Positions 43,192 to 51,060 of a DNA stretch of 64,000 nt are shown here, in pieces. The notes below the pieces were generated by a model. It was not told the DNA's origin. It made no database searches and was given only the letters and a program-made list of their open reading frames with translations. The DNA comes from an uncultured Clostridia bacterium (GTDB taxonomy: Bacteria > Bacillota > Clostridia > TANB77 > UBA1234): contig CAKPOE010000002.1 of NCBI GenBank assembly GCA_934169745.1, forward strand, positions 144,467 to 208,466, written 5' to 3'. Made by a program: the position numbers and the translations under genes. The stretch's first letter is position 1; each line of letters begins with the position of its first letter.

Positions 43192-43548
43192 ATGAATAAA
43201 ATTACTTATCATAAAGAAGGAGATTATTTGATTCCTGATTTAATTATGGAGAATTTTAACGAGGATTATCATATTGGAAAATATGGAAGGTTAAGGTTAA
43301 ATTATATTAAAAATTATAAAAGAGGCTTATATACTGAATTAATGATAAATGGAACACTATCTAAACATTTAGCAGATATTGATCAATCTGCTAATGAACG
43401 AGTTAATTTAATAATTAAGCAATTAGCTGAAGCTGAAAATATTAATGAAGATTTAAAGAGTCTTAATCAACTTGCATGGGTTCAAGCTACGAACAATATT
43501 AAAAATAGAGCTGAAGAAATTGTTTATAATGAAATAATTTATGTGTAG
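43192..43548 (+). CDS. tnpV: TnpV family transposon protein
   Basis: 118 aa. Family pattern: YHKEGDYLIPDL at the start, IGKYGRLRLNYIKNYKRGLY near residue 35, LSKHLADIDQSANERVN near 60, and LAWVQATNNIKNRAEEIVYN near 98. TnpV accompanies Tn4451-like mobilisable transposons; its function is unknown. The start at 43192 follows TTTGGAGG. No serine recombinase is next to it, so this is probably a leftover of such an element at the island edge. Confidence 0.75.
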   Translation: MNKITYHKEGDYLIPDLIMENFNEDYHIGKYGRLRLNYIKNYKRGLYTELMINGTLSKHLADIDQSANERVNLIIKQLAEAENINEDLKSLNQLAWVQATNNIKNRAEEIVYNEIIYV

Positions 43549-43561
43549 GAGGATTTGAGAT

Positions 43562-43855
43562 ATGAGTTTTAGAGAAGTTAATGAAGATGATATATTAAGA
43601 GAATGGCTTTCATGTCGAGAAGGAGGTTTATTAGGTTATCTTACTGAAGAAGATAAAGAGCATCATATTTATTTTGATGAAATTTCAGAAAGAATTTTGA
43701 AAAATGTTCCTAAACAAAACAAGGAATATGTCAAAAAGCAGTTAAATAGGCTTGATGAAAATTTCTTAGATTATCTTGGTTATTGGAATGAAAAATACTA
43801 TAGAAATGGATTTGTGGATGGTGCTAAAGTAATTATGGGATGTTTGGAGGAATAA
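43562..43855 (+). CDS. Uncharacterised 97-aa protein
   Basis: Soluble, acidic, mostly helical (MSFREVNEDDILREWLSCRE to FVDGAKVIMGCLEE). 13 nt after tnpV, with AGGAGG RBS, so co-transcribed with it. Similar small ORFs follow tnpV in clostridial elements, but I cannot name the family. Confidence 0.6.
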   Translation: MSFREVNEDDILREWLSCREGGLLGYLTEEDKEHHIYFDEISERILKNVPKQNKEYVKKQLNRLDENFLDYLGYWNEKYYRNGFVDGAKVIMGCLEE

Positions 43856-43870
43856 ATATTTATAGAAATA

Positions 43871-43917
43871 AAAGTGTGAAAAATGACTTTTTATTTAAAT
43901 AGCATTTTTCACACTTT
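43871..43917. terminator. Bidirectional hairpin between convergent genes
   Basis: Perfect 15-bp AAAGTGTGAAAAATG, 17-nt loop, mirror arm 43903-43917. It separates the plus-strand tnpV pair from the minus-strand defence genes. Confidence 0.75.
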
Positions 43918-44016
43918 AAGCATATTTTATTCTTATTATATAGCCATTCTTTATGTTTCTAATCTTTAATTATATTTCAATATTTAATTACATTTTTAGA
44001 AAACATAGCTAATCTT

Positions 44017-47000
44017 CTATATGTTAGATTGTTGTATATCTATATTGTCGTCAACTTGTAGTTTATTATTACTTAAAAATTCATCAAATAGCTCTTTATC
44101 ACATACCCATCTATATAAAGTTGGTTGTCGTACATATGCTTCTTGGATATTTTCCCTATAAGGGCACATTAGCCACTCAAATCTAACCTCTCTATTTTTA
44201 TTATCAGTCCATAAGAATGGATCTACAGACCTTAACTTCAATTTATTCCTACTAATAAATAAATTAGATAAAGCTATCCTAATATTAGAATTAACACCAT
44301 ATGTTAACCCACATATCTTATTACATATAGATTTTACATTTACATTTGTTTCAAACAAGCCCATCTCATCACAATATAAAATTTTATATGATGGCATAAC
44401 TGAATAAAAGTTATCCTTTCTGTAATAATTACTCTTAATATTTTTTGAATAAATAATATCATACCCTTCTTTTCTTTTTGTTGGAATATATAGCGCTGCG
44501 CCTATGCACAATTCATTTTTTGGGTTTATTCCATCATTAATCTTTAGCATTATATTTTCTTCGAACTTTTCCCTGTTTTGGCCTTCTATTACTTGTTCTA
44601 ATTGTTCTTTATCGTTCCATATTTCAAAATTAAATATGTTTTGAGGATAATATGTCATAAAACATCCATCATCATCTCTTCCAAAAGTTTGAATTAATTT
44701 TAATAACCCTTGTTTTTTCCATCTTCCTTTTGTATATTCTCTATTAAGTATTTCTTCAAATTTTTGTGAATTTTTTAAATAAGGAATCAACGAATCGCCT
44801 GGTCTAGCTTTTATATTTTTGTTATCAATTTTTTCATTTATGTCATATACTAATAATAATTCCTTTTTCAAATCAATACATTCATCTTCTAATAATAACT
44901 TTGCATTTCTAGCATAATGTTGAATATCAATTGCATTGCACATATTTTCGAATTGTGACTCTATTATAATTTTTTCAAAAAAACTTATTTTTTCATTCTT
45001 AAAGTTTATTTCCTGCCTTTTAGGTTCACAAACACTTCCATAATATTTTTTTATTAAGTATGATAATTGAATTTTATTTTGTATTGTATTTGAAATATTA
45101 TTTTCCTCTTTAAATTTTTCAAAAATTTCTGAATATTTTTCCTTGTTTTCGAATAACCATCTTTCAGCCATTAAATAAAATTGCTCTTTTTGTGTTCTAT
45201 TAAATTTTTGCCAGTTAGATGTAATTATTTTTATAGTTTCTTCATCATCTAAACACATTAAATTAAGAGCCTTATATGCTATTTCCATTCTATGTATATT
45301 CTGTGAACCTAACTGAATAATCAAAATATTTATAACAAATTCTTTTAAATTTTTAGGTTCTACTAAATAATGTTCATGCATTGTTATTTCTATGTCTGCG
45401 ATTTTTATGTGACCTGCACCTGTAATCCAACTCCAATGTTTTTCTATGGAAATGTAGAAATATTGTTTCATTTCTTCTATATTTTTCTCATTAATTAAAA
45501 TTTTTTGAATTAACCAATTTAAATTATCACCACATAGCCTGATAGCATATTCATCATCATCCGTCTTATATTTATGCACAATTTTACTAATTACTTTCCA
45601 GCAATCATCATATGAAATATATTTTGTTATACGATTGAATATATTATCTAAATATGATCTTTCCATCTCATATTCATATCCAACTTTATAAAATATATCT
45701 AATATACAATTTACAATTTTCTCATCTAATCTATTGTTTTCTTCTAAAAATTTAGTAGCACTTTCAATTTGCTTCCATTTCTCGTGATTGGCTTCTAAAT
45801 TTTCTTTCAATATATTTTCGATTTCATCATTGGTCATGCTAAACCAATTATTAGTATCTTTAATTGTTACATTTCCCGCACTAATATCATTTTCTTGTTT
45901 TTTTGTGTTAATATTCCAATAAAATGTTGTGTTTTCCTTCATAAATTCTACCAGCTTATTATAGCCCAACTTATTACATTTTTCAGTTATTGTTTTTCTT
46001 ACATTTTCTATTCCAATTAAATCCTCTTTACTATAAAAAGATAAAATTCCAACTACAAACAACCATAAATTTTTCAAATCATCTTCATTACTATAAATGT
46101 TTAACAAATGTAAAATTAATGAATAAATGTCTTCTAACCTTTCTGTCATTGAAAAATCTAAGCTAATTGCTTTCCATAAATTTTCTATTCCTAAAGTAGT
46201 AGCATGTTTCATAATATCTAATTGCACTTCTTCTTCATATAAGCTACTTCCTAATTCACGAGCAATGCTACATATCTTATATAATTCTATTCCTTCTTTT
46301 TTCCATACATTGGCATCTAAATTTGCAATAGCATTAAACTCTTTTAAAAGTGGATATAATGCATATTCCTTATAGTCCATGTATCTAACGATATTCCACT
46401 TTAATTTTTCGTCAATTTCTCTTTCTAATTTTGCATCTACTATATGCAAAAAATATCTAAAATTATTATGAATTGCTACTATATCTGTATTAGAAAACAA
46501 GTTTTCTCCACTTCTACCATATAACAATCCTATATATTCTTTAACTATATCAATTCTATTTACTGATATTAGATATTTCAAAAGTTTACCTTTATAAAAA
46601 TCTGATATTCTTCTTTTATTAAGCAAATGCTCTTGTATTATAATTATAAACTCTTTTTGAAATCCTATATAGCTAACTAGCTTTATTAGCAAATCTAAAA
46701 TTAAATCTGTGGTTTCTTTTGAACTGTATGAATGATATCCATTTTTGTTTTCTAAAAATTCTTTTAATACGTTTTCAAACTGATCACAATCATATAGTAT
46801 TTTTTTAGCATTATTTTTATTATTAATGCAAATACCTATAATTTCTGATATATTAATCAAGTTTAATAAAAATTTTTTATCCGCTTTGTTATCAATTTCT
46901 TCAGTCAACTTTATATATTTATTTTCTAATTGTTCTTTACAAGATATACCATAAAAATTAATGTTTATCATAATCCATAAAGAAATCATCATTAACTCAT

Positions 47001-49839
47001 AATCTGTATAATACTTTTTATTATCTAAATTTATCTGATTATATTTTTGCTTAATTTTCTCGTTTACTTTTTTTGAAGTTATAACTAAGCTTAATATAGA
47101 TAATAAGCTAATTAATTTATTATCTTTTTTCAAAATAATCTTTTCTAAAACTGTCTTAATTTCATTACATTCAGTATCTATTGTTTTTATAATCTCCTTT
47201 TGAAAAAAATCTATTGATACTCCGCACTTAAATACCTCAAGCCATTTGTCGAACCCTTTATTATCTAATATGTTTTTCATATAATTTTCATTATATAACA
47301 TACATAGCTCCACAACTGTTCTATTTTCTTCAGAATTATCATCTTTTTCTGGTAACGATTCAAAATTCTTTTCACCAACTTTATATGATAAAGAAGCCCA
47401 CAGTTTTATTATATCTTCATGTAATGTTTTATTATATACATTTTCATTGGGTAATGATTTTCTTATAAAGTCTGTTACTGTGTACTGATTGAACCATAAT
47501 TCTAAAATATTTTTCGCTCTTTCTGTATTAACTTGATATACTTCATTAGCAAATTTCAAAACCTCATAATATTTATTCAAATTGTTTTCATTTAGTTCTA
47601 CTTTTTCTAATTCTATAATATTAGTTTTTTCAAGGTCAAATTCACTATGCAGTGCTTGATTATAATATTCAAAATATCTTAAATGCTGACTCAAAGTATT
47701 TATTGCTTCACATATTATTTTTATTAATTTTAAATTTCTTAACTTATAAGCTTTATCTAATGCCATTATACTATACTTTTTTATATTAATAACTTGTTCT
47801 TTTTCAGCTAAAGCCTCTATTACAAAATTCGTATTAAATACTTCTGATATTTTTTCATTTTCATTTGCAATTATAAACAAAGGTATCATATTATGTGCTC
47901 GATTATAAGTTTCCTCTTTTGTATTCAAATAATAATTTGCTATTTTTTTAGCAGTATTCACATAAATAGCATTCTTATTTTTTACAATTTTGGTTAAATA
48001 AACCCTCAAATCATTATGAAGAATACTATATACATCTTTTTGCTTTTCAACCATTAATGGATATAACATCTCTAAAGTGGCTTTTAAATCATCAACATCT
48101 ACATCTATAGCTTTACTTATAGTACTACAATCTACAGGACCATTAGCTAATACAATAGCGGATGCGACCTTATCAATCCAAAAATTTTGCTTTATTTTTT
48201 TTCCTAACTCGTTTTCCGCATGTTTCCATATTAATTCATAATATTCTTCAATATCATTACTGATTTTCTTTAACTCAACTATATTTATAAAATCTTCGAT
48301 ATTATTACATTTTTCTGCCTCTTTTAAAGAATAAATAACTGATAAATTATTTCCCTCTGTCTTTTCTAAAATAATTTGTGCTATTTGTTGTTCATTTTTT
48401 TGATTAATCCATTCTATATTTGCTTTCTTTATAAGATTAATAACATCTAATAATTCTAATTTAGGTATTTCTATTTCTTCTACATTTATATCATTATTTT
48501 TTATCCATATGGGATATTTAGAATATAAATTCTTAGGTTGCCCAACCAATAGTAAAACCACACCATCTGGAATTTCTTCTGGGCTATATAACTGATTCAA
48601 AAAATTCTCTCCACTTTCTGAACGAGCGGCATGGTCAATACCGTCTATGCATATGACACTTTTCTTTTTTGTAATCTCGAATAATTTATGAGCTAACCTC
48701 ATAACCTCGGTTCTCAATGTCTCCGTATCACATAATTCATTTATTACTGGTACGTTATACTTTTCTAAATTTCCTATATATCTTTCCCTTATTTGATTTA
48801 ATAGAATCTCCCATAAAGTTCTTGGTTCTGTGTTCTCAGAATCAAAATTATATACTTTATCTTTCAATGATATCGGCTTAAATGCATAAAACCTTCCTAT
48901 TATATTATCTTTATAATGATAATTCAAATAACTTATAGCACTGGTTTTTCCGCTTCCTGGTACACCACTTAAAAACAATACTTTTTTATCAGTATCTACT
49001 ATTTTTTTATATAATTTTTGGCAAAATTTCTTCCTTGTTTCAAAAAAAGGTATTGGGGGATAAATGTCCTCATATTTTCTTTCATTAATTATACATAGAC
49101 TTTCTAAAACTTCTTCTCTAGTAATTTTTTCTCTTTTTCTTCTTGTAGTTGTCCATATTCCTAATTTAGATAAAATTGTATTAAATACTTTATATGAAAT
49201 TATATCATTACATTTAAAAGTTCTTTGTATTTCATTTATTATTTCCTTTTCACTTTCTTCTAGCGAAGATTGATTAAGTTCTAATTTAAAATTTTTTAAA
49301 AAGTCCAGTTTGTTATTAATCTTTAGCTCATTAATAAACTCTATCCATTGTTCTTTAAAATTGACTTCATCAACTATTATATCTTCCAATTTTTGCACAT
49401 CTTTCACTAATTCTTTTATTTTTAGATAGAAGTCCTTTAATGCTATACATTTATATTTATTTCCTGTTATTTTTGATGTTTTTACTGAGTTTCTAACCCC
49501 AATTGTTTTATTTGAATATAAAATCGGGATTGTATTTATTTCATTTGTTTTTTCCCATCCTTCAGCTATAGCTTCCAACAAAGATTTCTTGCTTCTTTCA
49601 TCTTTTTCAATTAAAGAAGAAAATGTTATATTGCTTTCCGTTCTAGTATGTTTCACTTGATAACATAATTCTACATTTTTCTTTTTTCCAACCACAATAT
49701 CATCTATAGTTTCATGATTTGAACTTTGAAAAATAACATATTCTATTTGGTTGTCAGGATTTAACATTTTTACTATATTTCTTATTCCTACATACCATTC
49801 ATACCAATACGGATCATCTATGCCAGGTAAATTATTCAC
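44017..49839 (-). CDS. Avs-like STAND NTPase with N-terminal PD-(D/E)XK nuclease motif
   Basis: 1940 aa. Residues about 1-130 contain D46/D47, E57 and QVK (61-63), the pattern of a Cap4/DUF4297-type PD-(D/E)XK dsDNA nuclease. Residues about 270-560 form a STAND NTPase: Walker A GVPGSGKTS (292-300), Walker B VICIDGIDHA (395-404), LLLVGQP. The remaining about 1350 residues are helical and repeat-like without clear motifs, suiting a sensor that recognises a phage protein. This is the Avs antiviral layout: sensing, oligomerisation, then DNA degradation. The GTG start follows GAGGTG. 55 nt downstream of the Fic gene. Very AT-rich. Confidence 0.72.
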   Translation of the reverse strand: MNNLPGIDDPYWYEWYVGIRNIVKMLNPDNQIEYVIFQSSNHETIDDIVVGKKKNVELCYQVKHTRTESNITFSSLIEKDERSKKSLLEAIAEGWEKTNEINTIPILYSNKTIGVRNSVKTSKITGNKYKCIALKDFYLKIKELVKDVQKLEDIIVDEVNFKEQWIEFINELKINNKLDFLKNFKLELNQSSLEESEKEIINEIQRTFKCNDIISYKVFNTILSKLGIWTTTRRKREKITREEVLESLCIINERKYEDIYPPIPFFETRKKFCQKLYKKIVDTDKKVLFLSGVPGSGKTSAISYLNYHYKDNIIGRFYAFKPISLKDKVYNFDSENTEPRTLWEILLNQIRERYIGNLEKYNVPVINELCDTETLRTEVMRLAHKLFEITKKKSVICIDGIDHAARSESGENFLNQLYSPEEIPDGVVLLLVGQPKNLYSKYPIWIKNNDINVEEIEIPKLELLDVINLIKKANIEWINQKNEQQIAQIILEKTEGNNLSVIYSLKEAEKCNNIEDFINIVELKKISNDIEEYYELIWKHAENELGKKIKQNFWIDKVASAIVLANGPVDCSTISKAIDVDVDDLKATLEMLYPLMVEKQKDVYSILHNDLRVYLTKIVKNKNAIYVNTAKKIANYYLNTKEETYNRAHNMIPLFIIANENEKISEVFNTNFVIEALAEKEQVINIKKYSIMALDKAYKLRNLKLIKIICEAINTLSQHLRYFEYYNQALHSEFDLEKTNIIELEKVELNENNLNKYYEVLKFANEVYQVNTERAKNILELWFNQYTVTDFIRKSLPNENVYNKTLHEDIIKLWASLSYKVGEKNFESLPEKDDNSEENRTVVELCMLYNENYMKNILDNKGFDKWLEVFKCGVSIDFFQKEIIKTIDTECNEIKTVLEKIILKKDNKLISLLSILSLVITSKKVNEKIKQKYNQINLDNKKYYTDYELMMISLWIMININFYGISCKEQLENKYIKLTEEIDNKADKKFLLNLINISEIIGICINNKNNAKKILYDCDQFENVLKEFLENKNGYHSYSSKETTDLILDLLIKLVSYIGFQKEFIIIIQEHLLNKRRISDFYKGKLLKYLISVNRIDIVKEYIGLLYGRSGENLFSNTDIVAIHNNFRYFLHIVDAKLEREIDEKLKWNIVRYMDYKEYALYPLLKEFNAIANLDANVWKKEGIELYKICSIARELGSSLYEEEVQLDIMKHATTLGIENLWKAISLDFSMTERLEDIYSLILHLLNIYSNEDDLKNLWLFVVGILSFYSKEDLIGIENVRKTITEKCNKLGYNKLVEFMKENTTFYWNINTKKQENDISAGNVTIKDTNNWFSMTNDEIENILKENLEANHEKWKQIESATKFLEENNRLDEKIVNCILDIFYKVGYEYEMERSYLDNIFNRITKYISYDDCWKVISKIVHKYKTDDDEYAIRLCGDNLNWLIQKILINEKNIEEMKQYFYISIEKHWSWITGAGHIKIADIEITMHEHYLVEPKNLKEFVINILIIQLGSQNIHRMEIAYKALNLMCLDDEETIKIITSNWQKFNRTQKEQFYLMAERWLFENKEKYSEIFEKFKEENNISNTIQNKIQLSYLIKKYYGSVCEPKRQEINFKNEKISFFEKIIIESQFENMCNAIDIQHYARNAKLLLEDECIDLKKELLLVYDINEKIDNKNIKARPGDSLIPYLKNSQKFEEILNREYTKGRWKKQGLLKLIQTFGRDDDGCFMTYYPQNIFNFEIWNDKEQLEQVIEGQNREKFEENIMLKINDGINPKNELCIGAALYIPTKRKEGYDIIYSKNIKSNYYRKDNFYSVMPSYKILYCDEMGLFETNVNVKSICNKICGLTYGVNSNIRIALSNLFISRNKLKLRSVDPFLWTDNKNREVRFEWLMCPYRENIQEAYVRQPTLYRWVCDKELFDEFLSNNKLQVDDNIDIQQSNI

Positions 49840-49894
49840 ATTCCATCACCTCATGTTCCACTAACATTTTTTATATTATATTTTTCAAAGAATT

Positions 49895-50953
49895 TTAATT
49901 ATTCACTATCCATTCCCCATTTTTCTTGCTGTTTTTTCTTTCTATCAAGCCTTTTTCTTGCATTGTAGCCATATATGTTTTAACCGTTCTAACAGATTTA
50001 TTAATTTGAATTGCTATTTCTTCTTGAGTTGCTCTTGGATTTACTTTTAATATGTTTATTATTGCCTGTTCTTCTAAAGTGCAATTATTGCCCTTTAAAT
50101 TATTCTCATTTGCACTTTGAATATTATCTATATGTGTATATCTATTTTTTAATTCATAATTACTATTTGTAAGTAAATTATAAAAGAATTTTTCTAAAAA
50201 TGAAGTATCTTCAAAAATATTCTTTTGAAAATTTGTATAATTTGCTCTTACTAATGAATTTCTAAAATACCATGAGTTATCAGCAAAAACTTCATCGTTA
50301 ATACTAAATCCAAAAGTTCTTAAATACTTTATTATAAATACTGCTGTTGTTCTTGTGTTACCTTCACAAAATGGATGTATTTGCCACATATTTGCAGTAA
50401 ATGAGCATAAATGTTTTATAGATTCTTCTAAACTTAATCCTTTATATGAAAAAGCTTTTTCTTGCTCAAAATCATATTTTAAATTTTCTTTTATATTTTG
50501 AAATGATGCATATGTTACTGTATCTCCATTTAATACCCATTCTTTTTTAGTAATATTATAATCTCTATAAGTTCCCGCTCCATCAAAAATATCTTCAAAT
50601 AATCTTTTATGAATATTTAATAATTCTGCTGGAGAAAAGTTAAAAGCTTTTTCACTCAAAATTTCTGTTATTCTTACTGCAACTTTATCTGCTTCTTCAT
50701 TATCTTTTTCAACCTTTTTTCTACTATCTTGAACTTCATAATATTCATCTATTCTATTTTTAGCTTCATAAATATCTATGTTTCCTTCAATATGATCTTT
50801 AGCTGTTTTGATTAAATATTTTGAAGGCTTTAATCCATCTACATCTTGCAAGCCTATTGCTGTTTCCCATGTTTTAGTCTTTTCTACACGATTTGGTTCT
50901 CCTTGTTTTATATATTCTGATAATTCTAAATTCCAATCTTCTTTTTTATCCAT
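49895..50953 (-). CDS. Fic/DOC family protein with C-terminal winged helix
   Basis: 352 aa. The Fic core motif is HPFCEGNTRTTAV near residue 193, versus the consensus HPFxxGNGRxxR: the histidine is kept, but the second glycine is Thr. An upstream DHIEGNIDIYEA near residue 52 may be a degenerate inhibitory helix. The C-terminal about 60 residues form a winged HTH (ATQEEIAIQINKSVRTVKTY). Fic enzymes usually AMPylate proteins. RBS AGGAGG, own promoter. It precedes the Avs-like gene by 55 nt in one transcript, so a regulatory or accessory defence role is possible. Confidence 0.82.
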   Translation of the reverse strand: MDKKEDWNLELSEYIKQGEPNRVEKTKTWETAIGLQDVDGLKPSKYLIKTAKDHIEGNIDIYEAKNRIDEYYEVQDSRKKVEKDNEEADKVAVRITEILSEKAFNFSPAELLNIHKRLFEDIFDGAGTYRDYNITKKEWVLNGDTVTYASFQNIKENLKYDFEQEKAFSYKGLSLEESIKHLCSFTANMWQIHPFCEGNTRTTAVFIIKYLRTFGFSINDEVFADNSWYFRNSLVRANYTNFQKNIFEDTSFLEKFFYNLLTNSNYELKNRYTHIDNIQSANENNLKGNNCTLEEQAIINILKVNPRATQEEIAIQINKSVRTVKTYMATMQEKGLIERKNSKKNGEWIVNN

Positions 50954-50975
50954 TAGAAATACCTCCTACATATAT

Positions 50976-51054
50976 ATTATATCAGTTATTAGATACAATA
51001 TCAATAGATAAAGTGCAATTTCTGCACTTTAAAATGTAAAAATTGCACTTAATA
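50976..51054 (-). promoter_or_regulatory. Promoter and nearby inverted repeats for the Fic/Avs operon
   Basis: Minus strand TTGATA (51004-50999), 17 nt, TATAAT (50981-50976). Upstream are AAAGTGCA/TGCACTTT (51010-51030) and a further AAGTGCAATTT with the same core. They could be an operator or the terminator of the helicase gene. Confidence 0.55.
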
Positions 51055-51060
51055 TTTTTG

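Noticed and set aside
43192..43855. Complete Tn4451-like transposon
   Set aside because: Only tnpV and one small gene are present; no large serine recombinase or mobilisation gene was seen.
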